From positions 1 to 64,000 of the forward strand of contig CALLLH010000016.1 of NCBI GenBank assembly GCA_938082505.1: DNA of 64,000 nucleotides, written 5' to 3'. Numbering within the stretch: the first letter of the stretch is position 1; each line of letters starts with the position of its first letter. Source of the DNA: an uncultured Flavobacteriales bacterium. Lineage in GTDB: Bacteria; Bacteroidota; Bacteroidia; Flavobacteriales_D; Sanyastnellaceae. The position numbers and the translations under genes were made by a program. The notes under the pieces were generated by a model. It was not told the DNA's origin. It made no database searches and saw only the letters and a list, made by a program, of their open reading frames with translations. Below are positions 16,013-24,024 of the stretch, piece by piece.

Positions 16013-18343
16013 ATGAACACCACCCGGAAGACCGTAAAAAAGACCCTCCTTCGAGTCGCCTTGATGTTGACCTCCAGTTGCTGCATCCTTCAGGTGCATG
16101 CGACCGAAGGCATGTGGATTCCCGCCCTGCTCAAAGCAGTCGAGGGGGACATGCAGGCCATGGGACTCAAGCTCACGGCAGAGGACATCTATTCCATCAA
16201 CCGCAGTTCACTCAAGGATGCCATCGTCCAGTTCGGAGGGGGCTGCACGGCCAGCGTCATCTCCGATCGCGGATTGCTTCTGACCAACCACCATTGTGGT
16301 TTCGGCCAGATCCAGTCCCACAGCACGCTGGATCGGGACATTCTGAAAGATGGTTTTTGGGCCATGACCCCTGAGGAGGAGTTGGTGAATCCGGGGCTGA
16401 CGGCCATGTTCATCGTACGCATCGAAGAGGTGACCGATTCCGTCCAATGGGCGCGGGAGCAGGGTGATGAAGCCGAGAAAGCCATGCGGGAGCGCCTCGT
16501 GGCCTCGGCGACTGAAGGAACGGATCATGATGCTGTTGTGCGTGATTTCCTCTATGGCAACCAGCAATTCATCATCGTGACCCGCACGTTCAAGGACGTG
16601 CGGCTCGTCGGAGCACCGCCCAGTTCCATCGGGAAATTCGGAGGCGACACGGACAATTGGGTCTGGCCCCGCCATACGGGTGATTTTTCATTGTTCCGGA
16701 TCTACAGCGGTCCGGATGGGGCCCCCGCAGCGCCTTCTGACGACAACATTCCGCTGGACCCCGCGCACCACCTGCCTGTCTCCATGCACGGTGTGGATGA
16801 GGGAGACTTCACCATGGTGTTCGGATTTCCCGGCACAACCGAGCGCTACATCCCATCCCAGCAGGTCGAGCACCTGATTGAGACGCTCAATCCGACCCGC
16901 ATTGCGATGCGTTCGGCCAGCCTCGAGGTCATCAATGCGGCGATGCAGGCCGATGACGCTACCCGCATTGCCTATGCCGCCAAGCAGAGTCGCATCGCGA
17001 ATGCATGGAAGAAGTGGATTGGTCAGAATGAAGGGCTGATTGACTTCGGGGCAGCCAATGAAAAGAGGCAGTCCCAGATTCAATTGGCCAAGGAAATCCG
17101 CCGACAAGGCTTGGATGAATACACCACCGTGGTGGGTGACCTGTCCAAGGATTTCAATGCGCTCAGGCCTTTTCTTGAGGCCCGATCCCTCTTCATCGAG
17201 TGGTTCTATTACGGACCCGAGATCCTGCGCTGGGCGGCTCAGGTGGGCGACATTCTCGACATGGCGGCAGACAAATCCGTCGCGGACAGCACTTTCGAGG
17301 GCCGGGCTGCTGAGGTCCTCGAGGCGGCGGTCGCATTCTATCCCGATTACCGGGCTGAGGTGGACATGAAGGTCTTTGCGGGGATTTTCCCTCTATACAT
17401 GGCGGCATTGCCGGAGGGTTTCGCTCCCGAAATCGCCGCATCTGCTTGGGCTGAAGAGGGCGATGCGAAGGCCATCGCGTCCGCTTTGTACGGGGGCAGC
17501 ATACTCGACGACGGCGGGGAATTCATGGCGATGCTCGAAGCGAGGGACCGCAAGGGACTCAAGAAGTGGTCCAACGATGACATGGTGGAGTGGGCGCGAC
17601 AGACAAGCGACAGTTACTGGGTCAAGGTGCGGGACGAATATGGGCGGCTACAGTCCGCCATGAATGACGATATGGGCAGATACCTGAGGGCCTTGTCTGC
17701 CATTTATCCGGACAGCACCTTCTGGCCTGACGCGAACAGCACGTTGCGCCTGACTTTCGGTAAAATGGAGGGAAGCGAACCGCGCGATGCGGTCAGCTAC
17801 AAGCCATTCTCCACCGCTCAAGGCGTCCTGGCCAAATACGTTCCGGGCGATGCCGAATTCGACTTGCCGGAAGAACTCGTGGCCAAACTCGGTCAACGTG
17901 AATACGGCCCATATGCAGATGCCGACGGGGAGCTGAGGGTGTGCTTTCTCGGGTCCAACCACACGACCGGCGGCAATTCGGGTTCACCGGCGATCAATGC
18001 GACGGGGGATCTGGTCGGTCTGAACTTCGACCGGACCTGGGAGAGCACGATGAGCGATGTCCGATTCGATGCGGACCGGTGCCGCAACATCATGGTCGAC
18101 ATCCGCTACGTGCTGTGGGTCACGGACATCTATGCGGGGGCCTCTCACCTCGTCCAGGAAATGACATTGACGGAGCGGGACCCTGACCACCTCAGCCCGA
18201 ATTGGCGTCCCTTTGGCACCGGAACGGGCATGGGCCGCGGATACGAGCAGGATGAAGAAGAGCTCCGGGAGGAATTCCGCCAGCGTTCCATGGAGCGCAT
18301 GAGGGAGCGCCGCCAGAAGATGGAGACTGGAGGGGGGCAATGA
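16013..18343 (+). CDS. S46 family dipeptidyl-peptidase (DPP11-like)
   Basis: Periplasmic serine exopeptidase that removes dipeptides from oligopeptide N-termini; 776 residues with a signal sequence (about 1-30). The catalytic elements are NHHC (residues 92-95, His next to the Cys), the GDTDNWVWPRHTGDFSLFR segment with the catalytic Asp, and GNSGSP (S656). The residue that sets P1 preference in this family, Gly in DPP7 and Arg in DPP11, is Arg674 here (GLNFDR), so removal of dipeptides with acidic P1 residues is expected. In sugar-non-using relatives such enzymes feed on protein; here it would complement the M43 protease. The C-terminus ends in a charged Met/Arg/Glu-rich tail (residues about 750-776) beyond the usual family end. 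Confidence 0.93.
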   Translation: MNTTRKTVKKTLLRVALMLTSSCCILQVHATEGMWIPALLKAVEGDMQAMGLKLTAEDIYSINRSSLKDAIVQFGGGCTASVISDRGLLLTNHHCGFGQIQSHSTLDRDILKDGFWAMTPEEELVNPGLTAMFIVRIEEVTDSVQWAREQGDEAEKAMRERLVASATEGTDHDAVVRDFLYGNQQFIIVTRTFKDVRLVGAPPSSIGKFGGDTDNWVWPRHTGDFSLFRIYSGPDGAPAAPSDDNIPLDPAHHLPVSMHGVDEGDFTMVFGFPGTTERYIPSQQVEHLIETLNPTRIAMRSASLEVINAAMQADDATRIAYAAKQSRIANAWKKWIGQNEGLIDFGAANEKRQSQIQLAKEIRRQGLDEYTTVVGDLSKDFNALRPFLEARSLFIEWFYYGPEILRWAAQVGDILDMAADKSVADSTFEGRAAEVLEAAVAFYPDYRAEVDMKVFAGIFPLYMAALPEGFAPEIAASAWAEEGDAKAIASALYGGSILDDGGEFMAMLEARDRKGLKKWSNDDMVEWARQTSDSYWVKVRDEYGRLQSAMNDDMGRYLRALSAIYPDSTFWPDANSTLRLTFGKMEGSEPRDAVSYKPFSTAQGVLAKYVPGDAEFDLPEELVAKLGQREYGPYADADGELRVCFLGSNHTTGGNSGSPAINATGDLVGLNFDRTWESTMSDVRFDADRCRNIMVDIRYVLWVTDIYAGASHLVQEMTLTERDPDHLSPNWRPFGTGTGMGRGYEQDEEELREEFRQRSMERMRERRQKMETGGGQ

Positions 18344-18358
18344 TGAAGCCCCGGAGAA

Positions 18359-18374
18359 TTCCTCAGCTGAGGAA
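18359..18374. repeat. 16-bp perfect palindrome
   Basis: TTCCTCAGCTGAGGAA is its own reverse complement with no spacer. It covers the 3' end of the 40-codon gene (its stop codon is at 18363-18365) and lies 15 bases after the S46 stop. As a hairpin it would have no loop, so a protein-binding site is more likely than a terminator. Confidence 0.5.
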
Positions 18375-18485
18375 GTAGATCACCGTGATGACGAGGGCGA
18401 AGAGGAACAGCGCGAGGACAACGGGTCCCCCGATTTCATTCTGTTCCGCTTCGGAGTGGTCGTGATGGTCGTGATCGTGTGACAT
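18363..18485 (-). CDS. 40-residue His-rich single-pass membrane peptide
   Basis: A complete small reading frame starting with ATG at 18485. The peptide starts MSHDHDHHDHSEAEQNE, five His and four Asp within the first ten residues or so, then a short Gly-Gly-Pro hinge and one hydrophobic helix (about residues 21-40, VVLALFLFALVITVIYFLS) that ends the protein. The clear two-part design and clean codon structure argue for a real gene. A role in binding metal ions at the membrane, or as a small subunit of a respiratory or transport complex, is possible; nothing in the neighbourhood decides this. It is convergent with the S46 gene and divergent from the LOX gene at 18600. Confidence 0.65.
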   Translation of the reverse strand: MSHDHDHHDHSEAEQNEIGGPVVLALFLFALVITVIYFLS

Positions 18486-18587
18486 GATGAACGCGTCGTT
18501 TGCTGGCCCAAAAATAGCACACGTTCCGGTCCTTCTGCACTGACAAGCAGAAGATGCAACCCTGTGTGGAGGGGTGGGGTTCTTGGG

Positions 18588-18594
18588 TAAATTG
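18588..18594 (+). promoter_or_regulatory. TAAATTG box before the first LOX gene
   Basis: TAAATTG, 5 bases before the ATG at 18600. Confidence 0.45.
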
Positions 18595-18599
18595 CCTGC

Positions 18600-21038
18600 A
18601 TGACCCTCAAGACTTGCGTTTCTGTATTCCTGCTGTCCATCGGTTTGTCCTCCTCATTGTGGGCACAGGATCCTTGCCCGGATGGTGAGCTTGGCTTCAC
18701 TGTCATCATTCAGCCCGATTCCTGGCCCCACGAGATGAGCTGGACCTTGACCGACGGCGATGGGAATATGGTGGTCGAGGCGAATGTCGACAACGGGGCC
18801 GACACGCTTTTCACCTTCTGCATCGATGCGGACGACTGGTCCGACTGCATGTTGTTCACGATGAACGACAGCTATGGGGACGGGTTGTATCCCGGCGCAT
18901 TCTATCAGGTCTGGCTCGAAGGGGAGATGCTGGTGGAAGGCAGCGGCAACTACGGATACGGCCAAACCCATGCCATCGATTGTCCACCGGGCTGGACCTG
19001 CGAGGAGGCGATGGTCATCGGATGGGAGGACGAACCCCTCACCATGTCGGCCGATGCCGATGTGCAATGGTGGCTGTTCACGCCCGAGCAGAACGGCATG
19101 TACGCGTTGTCCAGCTGTGGCACGGGATGCAACACCCGACTCTGGATCTACGACTACTGCAACATGAACAACTTCGACGACACCAACGAAGGGTCCATCT
19201 ATTACGACGACAACCAGGGGGGCTGTGGGGATGATGTGGAAAGCGCCCAGTTGACCGTCCTGCTGGAGGGGGGTGTTTCCTATTGGATCCGGTTTGCGGA
19301 CATCACGGGGGGCTGCGATGGTTTCGAATGGACCTTGGATTACGTGGGGCCACCGGAGGGCTGCATGGATGAGGAGGCATGCAACTTCAGCCCTTCAGCG
19401 GAAGTCGACAATGGAAGCTGCATCTATCCCGGGGATCCCCTGTGCACCGGACCCGATCTGCTCGTCGTGGAGAGCGCCATCGAGAACAGCCTGCAGGCCG
19501 AAACCATGATGGTGGATGAGAACAACTGTTACATCGTGGAGGGGTGTCTGAATGGATACGGAGAGCGGGAATTGGTCCGGTTCACCACCCACATCAAGAA
19601 CATCGGCGACATCGATTACTATATCGGATCCACGTCGAATACGGACTCCACGCAGCAATTCGAGTGGGGAGACTGCCACAACCATTGGCACTATGAAGGC
19701 TATGCCAAGTATGACCTTTTCACACTGGATGGCCAGATGCTGCCCATCGGTTTCAAGAACGGCTTCTGCGTCATGGACCTGGAATGCGGCGATGGCGGTA
19801 CGGCTCAATATGGCTGCGGAAACATGGGCATTTCAGCGCACTGTGGTGACATCTATGGCGCGGGCCTGTCTTGCCAATGGATCGATGTGACGGGCATTGC
19901 CGACGGCATTTACCACTTGGTCGTTCGGGTGAACTGGGATTACAGCCCGGACGCCTTGGGCCGCCAGGAGAACAGCTACGAGAACAACTGGGGTGTGGTC
20001 TGCATCCAGATGGACCGCAGCTCAGGCGAATTGGAGGTGGAGGTCTGGGACGATTGTCCCCAACTCGTGGATTGCGAAGGCACACCATATGGCATGCAGC
20101 AGATGGACTGCACCGGTGAGTGCGGCGGTACAGCCCTCATGGGCGACCTCGATGCGGATGCCGACCAGGACCTGACGGATGCCGAGGCCTATGTGGACGG
20201 CATCCTGGGCAACGACCTCGAGGCGCTCCCGTGCAATGACCTCGATCAAGACGGTGAGTTGACCGTCTCCGATGCGGCCCTGATGGCCCGGTGCCAATTC
20301 TGGGACTTTGCCCACAGTCATCCCGACAGCAGTGGATTCCACGACAAATGCCAATTCCCCGCACCCCACGTGGTCAATCCCTATGACTCGGTGTGGTTCA
20401 CCCTCGGGGATGTCAATTGGGAACAGGGATTCTTCGACGTGCATGTCCTCAATCCCCACAACAGAATCGTGGGTTACCAATTCGATGTGAGCTGTGGCAT
20501 CCAGCAAGTGGTCAGCATGGTGGATCCCCTGGAGTACATGGTGCAGCCGGAGTTCGCCCTCGGGGGCAACACCATCATCGGACTGAGCTATGACAACACT
20601 TCCATGCCCAAGCATTATGAATGGTCGCCGCTGTGCCGCGTGTATTGGACGCAGGCCCCGGAGACGGAGTTGTGCATCAATGGGATCACCGAAGTCGTGA
20701 ACGGCATGTACCAGAACGCCGTGCCTTATCTCGTCAATCCCTGCGCGACGACCAATGGGATCGGTGGAGTTCTGGCCGGAACCTCATTCCAGGTGAGCCC
20801 CAATCCGGTGCAGTCCGGAGAGGCCCTGTGGCTGTCCTTTGGCGGGGGAGACCTCACCGGCGCCGAGGTGCGCTGGGTGGATTTGACAGGACGCATCCTC
20901 CACCGGACGCTGTGGTCCGGAGGCGACCGCTTCCTCCTCGCAACAGAAGGCCGGGCAGCCGGATGTTACCTGGTTCAGGTGGTGGATTCGCGAGAGGGGA
21001 CTGAGGTCCTGCACACGCGCCGGGTTACGGTGCGCTGA
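18600..21038 (+). CDS. Secreted lysyl-oxidase-domain protein with T9SS sorting domain (LOX A)
   Basis: 812 residues with a signal peptide ending LWAQ. Two Cys-containing beta modules (about 24-245) and one GCMDEEACNF unit precede a lysyl oxidase domain (about 285-475). That domain has the copper motif WGDCHNHWH (W356, C359, H360, H362, H364), the lysine that in animal LOX becomes part of the LTQ cofactor (K386 in GFKNGFC), and its partner tyrosine (Y419 in DIYGAGLSCQWIDVT). LOX oxidises lysine side chains to aldehydes for cross-linking. After it come a dockerin-like pair of DxDxDxxLT/DxDGELT loops, a cohesin-like beta domain and a type A T9SS signal (SPNPVQSG to the end). Protein or matrix cross-linking at the cell surface is the likely role. 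A paralogue lies at 27493-30534. Confidence 0.88.
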   Translation: MTLKTCVSVFLLSIGLSSSLWAQDPCPDGELGFTVIIQPDSWPHEMSWTLTDGDGNMVVEANVDNGADTLFTFCIDADDWSDCMLFTMNDSYGDGLYPGAFYQVWLEGEMLVEGSGNYGYGQTHAIDCPPGWTCEEAMVIGWEDEPLTMSADADVQWWLFTPEQNGMYALSSCGTGCNTRLWIYDYCNMNNFDDTNEGSIYYDDNQGGCGDDVESAQLTVLLEGGVSYWIRFADITGGCDGFEWTLDYVGPPEGCMDEEACNFSPSAEVDNGSCIYPGDPLCTGPDLLVVESAIENSLQAETMMVDENNCYIVEGCLNGYGERELVRFTTHIKNIGDIDYYIGSTSNTDSTQQFEWGDCHNHWHYEGYAKYDLFTLDGQMLPIGFKNGFCVMDLECGDGGTAQYGCGNMGISAHCGDIYGAGLSCQWIDVTGIADGIYHLVVRVNWDYSPDALGRQENSYENNWGVVCIQMDRSSGELEVEVWDDCPQLVDCEGTPYGMQQMDCTGECGGTALMGDLDADADQDLTDAEAYVDGILGNDLEALPCNDLDQDGELTVSDAALMARCQFWDFAHSHPDSSGFHDKCQFPAPHVVNPYDSVWFTLGDVNWEQGFFDVHVLNPHNRIVGYQFDVSCGIQQVVSMVDPLEYMVQPEFALGGNTIIGLSYDNTSMPKHYEWSPLCRVYWTQAPETELCINGITEVVNGMYQNAVPYLVNPCATTNGIGGVLAGTSFQVSPNPVQSGEALWLSFGGGDLTGAEVRWVDLTGRILHRTLWSGGDRFLLATEGRAAGCYLVQVVDSREGTEVLHTRRVTVR

Positions 21039-21879
21039 GTTTCCGACGACCTGCGACCGCATTGGCCGTCACGGCGGCCAGGACAATTCCGATGCCTGCA
21101 AGGGCCCAGCCGGTGATGTATTCGTCAAACAAGACCCATGCTGCGCCCAACGCGAGAATGGCGCCCAGGTATTTGATGGGCATGACCCGCGCGGCGTCCT
21201 CGAGGTGCAGGGCCTTGGTCATCGCCACTTGCGCCAACAGGGAGAGCACGCCAATGCCGGCGGCCATGGCCCATTGAGAAGGGGTCATCGGATGCCATAC
21301 CGCTGCGCTCCATGAGCCCATGACGGGGGTGGCGATCATGTGGAAATAGGCCACGATGCCGACCGGGCTGTCGGTGTCTCTGCACTTGATGGTCGCGAGG
21401 TAGGCCACACCGGCTCCGAGGGCGCTGCCCATGCCCATGAGGAGGTACAGCCAACTGACACGGGGGTCGAAACCTTTGACCATGAGGATGCCTCCGAAAG
21501 CCGCTGCGAAATACAGCCACCGATGGGGCCGGATGCGCTGTCCATCGAACAGGATCGCCAGCAGCACAGTGAAGATGGGCGAGAGGTATTGAATGACCGT
21601 GGCGCTCGCGAGGGGGATGTGCCGGATGGTATGGAAGAACAAAGTCAGCGCCACCATTCCCGTTGCGCCCCGGACGACGAGCCATTTGCGGTTGTGTCCC
21701 AGCAGGGGGTCACCCTTGCGCCACAACCACAGGACACAGAAGAACAAACTGACCGCACTGCGGAGGAAAACCAGTTGTGGCGTGGGCAGGATGGCCAGTG
21801 CCTTGACCAGAAGGTTGGCGGAGGTGTACAGCACCACCGATTGCAACATGAAGACCAACCCGCGCGACATCTGCGACAA
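21025..21879 (-). CDS. EamA/DMT-family transporter
   Basis: Inner-membrane protein of 284 residues with ten predicted helices in two EamA repeats (about 7-135 and 150-280). The first repeat carries the LASATVIQYLSPIF segment and the second LEDAARVMPIKYLGAILAL, matching RhaT/S-adenosylmethionine-type drug/metabolite transporters. The substrate cannot be read from sequence. It is the last gene of a same-strand run that begins with icmF (gaps 3, overlap 1, 38 and 35 bases), so export of a branched-chain or amino-acid-derived product is conceivable. Its end overlaps the LOX A end by 14 bases, convergently. Confidence 0.87.
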   Translation of the reverse strand: MSQMSRGLVFMLQSVVLYTSANLLVKALAILPTPQLVFLRSAVSLFFCVLWLWRKGDPLLGHNRKWLVVRGATGMVALTLFFHTIRHIPLASATVIQYLSPIFTVLLAILFDGQRIRPHRWLYFAAAFGGILMVKGFDPRVSWLYLLMGMGSALGAGVAYLATIKCRDTDSPVGIVAYFHMIATPVMGSWSAAVWHPMTPSQWAMAAGIGVLSLLAQVAMTKALHLEDAARVMPIKYLGAILALGAAWVLFDEYITGWALAGIGIVLAAVTANAVAGRRKLSAP

Positions 21880-21914
21880 AGCTCGGTGATGTCAAACGAG
21901 TCGCGGCAGGTGAT

Positions 21915-22358
21915 TCAGGGCTTGGAGCGGAACTGCAGGGCGAGTTTCCATCCAAGCCATCCGACAGGGAGGTATCCTCCGATATCGAGGAGGAGGAATC
22001 CCACGGGCTGCCCAGGCAGCATGAAGGCGTTCAATAGGCCTCCCAACAGGACGAATCCGGCTACGATCAGCGGCACCTTCGGGCCGCGGTCGGCTGCGAT
22101 CAATGCCGCCACGAAGGCCCCGCAGAAGGCCCCATTCCAATGGGCGAGCAAAGGCCCCACCATGTGGACGGCGTCCAATGTCTCGAAATAGGCGCTCCAG
22201 GTTTCCTGCATGATGGCGGGGTCCGCGGTCGGATCGTATGCCGGTGCGGCGGGTGCACCCGTGAGTTTCGCCATTGGAGAGAGCAGCATCGCGTTGGCGG
22301 GGATGCTCGCGACGGCACCGGCCACGCCGGCGATGATGTTGCGCAGGGTTGGAGACAT
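21915..22358 (-). CDS. Small membrane protein of unknown function
   Basis: 147 residues with four hydrophobic segments: about 7-27, 68-88, 94-115 and 120-140. The first is an IIAGVAGAVASIPAN type helix often seen in small Bacteroidota membrane proteins; the loop between helices 1 and 2 is rich in Ala, Pro and Asp. No catalytic residues are apparent. A TACGAAC box is 4 bases before the ATG, so it may have its own promoter even though it sits between the aminotransferase and the EamA transporter on the same strand. Confidence 0.7.
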   Translation of the reverse strand: MSPTLRNIIAGVAGAVASIPANAMLLSPMAKLTGAPAAPAYDPTADPAIMQETWSAYFETLDAVHMVGPLLAHWNGAFCGAFVAALIAADRGPKVPLIVAGFVLLGGLLNAFMLPGQPVGFLLLDIGGYLPVGWLGWKLALQFRSKP

Positions 22359-22396
22359 GGTCGTTCGTAGGATTCACGAAATGTACATGGAAACGA

Positions 22397-23305
22397 TCAG
22401 CACAACGGCAAGGGCACTGCCCGGTCAAAGATCCTTTCGTCATAGGCCTGCTGCAGTTGGCGGGTCAAGGGGCCTTTTTCACCGCGCCCCACTTGGCGGC
22501 CATCCACTTCGATGATGTGGGCGATGGCGCCCATGGTTCCGGTGGTGAACGCCTCGTCAGCAGTATACAGCTCAGTCAGGGTCAGGTCGGCTTCAGCACA
22601 GGAAATGCCGCTGTCAAGGGCTGCATCCATCACGAACCTACGGGTCAGGCCCGGCAAGCAGGCATGGGCAAAGGGGGTCAGCAGTCGGCCATCCCGAACC
22701 ACAAACAGGTTGGTGGCATTGGTCTCGGCCAGGAAGCCACGGTCGTCCAGCATGACGGCATCGTCCACGCCGGCCACATTGGCCTGGATCTTGGCGAGTA
22801 TGTTGTTGAGCAGGTTGTTGTGGTGGATGTGGCTGTCCAGGAATTCCGGGCTGTTGCGGCGGATGGCACTGGTCACGAGTCGGATGCCCTCATCGCCATA
22901 GACCATGCCTTTGTACTCCGGGACGATGATCAGGGTCGGGCCATGAACGTTCAGCCGGGGATCCATGCCGCTGGTCGACTTGCGCCCTCGTGTGAGGGTG
23001 ATGCGGCAGTGCACACCGTCCCGCATGCCATTGGCCTGGAGGGTATCGAAAATGGCGGAGCGAAGGGCCTCACGGGAGGGGATTTCGGAAAAGGCCAACG
23101 CGTGCGCGGAATCGATCAGCCGGGTCAGGTGCTCTTCGAGCTGTATGGCCCTGCCGTCCGTGATGCGCAGGCCTTCCCAGACCGCATCGCCGCCTTGCAC
23201 AACGCTGTCGAGCACATGGACCGAGGCCGCATCCCGGGCAACAAGGCCATTGACCCAGCACCGGGTGTTCTCATTGCGGGCATCAGGTTGATTGAATCGG
23301 GCCAT
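22397..23305 (-). CDS. Class IV aminotransferase homologue with His in place of the PLP lysine
   Basis: 302 residues with the full fold of branched-chain / D-amino-acid aminotransferases: VNG near residue 20, HVLDSVVQGGDAVWEGLR (30-47), EEHLTRL, the conserved Glu (E194) and NLF in LAETNATNLFVV, and TTGTMGAI (254-261), the phosphate-binding Thr motif. The Schiff-base Lys normally lies in an IKxxNxL(x)NxLAK segment; here that segment reads IHHNNLLNNILAK, so position 161 is His. The DNA (about 22817-22860) reads this clearly. Either the protein uses another lysine, binds PLP without a Schiff base, or does something other than transamination. Its start overlaps the sulfotransferase stop by one base (TGATG), and it shares the operon with icmF. 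Confidence 0.85.
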   Translation of the reverse strand: MARFNQPDARNENTRCWVNGLVARDAASVHVLDSVVQGGDAVWEGLRITDGRAIQLEEHLTRLIDSAHALAFSEIPSREALRSAIFDTLQANGMRDGVHCRITLTRGRKSTSGMDPRLNVHGPTLIIVPEYKGMVYGDEGIRLVTSAIRRNSPEFLDSHIHHNNLLNNILAKIQANVAGVDDAVMLDDRGFLAETNATNLFVVRDGRLLTPFAHACLPGLTRRFVMDAALDSGISCAEADLTLTELYTADEAFTTGTMGAIAHIIEVDGRQVGRGEKGPLTRQLQQAYDERIFDRAVPLPLC

Positions 23306-24021
23306 CAGAGTGCGTATTCAAGGAGTTGGGTGTAGGCCTGCAGGCAGCCGTGGTAAAGGTCGTCAAGCCCGGGTGGAACATCCGGATTTGCGGGAGGTCG
23401 GGCCTCCCATCCCGCAGAACGATGGACGCCTCCATACCACCAGGGCGCCCATGGGCCATCCTCGGGACGAGCCCCGGCTTCCCAATGTAGAATGGCCGGA
23501 TCCCATTCCATGTCCAATGCGGCACAGAGCTCCTTCAACTGAGCTTCTGGGGCAGTCTGGAGTCGGTCGCTGCACACGACAACGGGCCGTTTGCCGTCGG
23601 CTTCCAGCCGTTCCAGGATTGCGAGCTGGTGCCCATAGCACAGGTCCTGCATCGTTGGGCGTTCGATGTGGGCTGAATAGGAGGCCATGACGGCGGCCGG
23701 ATTCCGGAAGAGCAGCACGTGCTTTCCTGATTCGAGTCGGGACCAGGGCAGTCCATCGATATGGTTGGCGATGTGCTTGCAGAACAGGATGCGCTCCCCT
23801 TCGCACTCCTGAGCGGACGGACGGATGTGTTCAAGGGCTTCGTCCGGGGCACTGGGCCAGGAGGCCAGGGTGGCTTCTCGGTCTGGACGGTCTACGCCGG
23901 AATGAACCAGGAAGTGACCATACAGCGGTTCATCCAGCACACGGGTGTCCTGCCGTTGGGCGAAACTGTACATGAGCGCGGTGCTCATGGAGCGGGGGCC
24001 GGACCACAGGTGGATGACCAC
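23305..24021 (-). CDS. P-loop sulfotransferase-like protein
   Basis: 238 residues. The N-terminus IHLWSGPRSMSTALMYSFAQR (residues 3-23) is a sulfotransferase-type phosphate loop that in true enzymes binds the 5'-phosphosulfate of PAPS; VLDEPLYGHFL follows as in this family, and VLLFRNPAAVMASY (about 102-115) matches the second (3'-phosphate) motif with Arg-Asn-Pro in place of RDP. Members of this family occur fused to class IV aminotransferase-like domains in plants, and here the two are adjacent and overlapping genes. It starts 3 bases after icmF. The substrate is unknown; a CoA or acyl-CoA ligand would fit the neighbour and the PAPS-like pocket, but this is inference. Confidence 0.8.
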   Translation of the reverse strand: MVIHLWSGPRSMSTALMYSFAQRQDTRVLDEPLYGHFLVHSGVDRPDREATLASWPSAPDEALEHIRPSAQECEGERILFCKHIANHIDGLPWSRLESGKHVLLFRNPAAVMASYSAHIERPTMQDLCYGHQLAILERLEADGKRPVVVCSDRLQTAPEAQLKELCAALDMEWDPAILHWEAGARPEDGPWAPWWYGGVHRSAGWEARPPANPDVPPGLDDLYHGCLQAYTQLLEYAL

Positions 24022-24024
24022 GAT

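Noticed and set aside
22349-23335. 328-codon plus-strand frame opposite the aminotransferase-like gene
   Set aside because: The minus strand carries the conserved family motifs; the plus-strand product resembles nothing.
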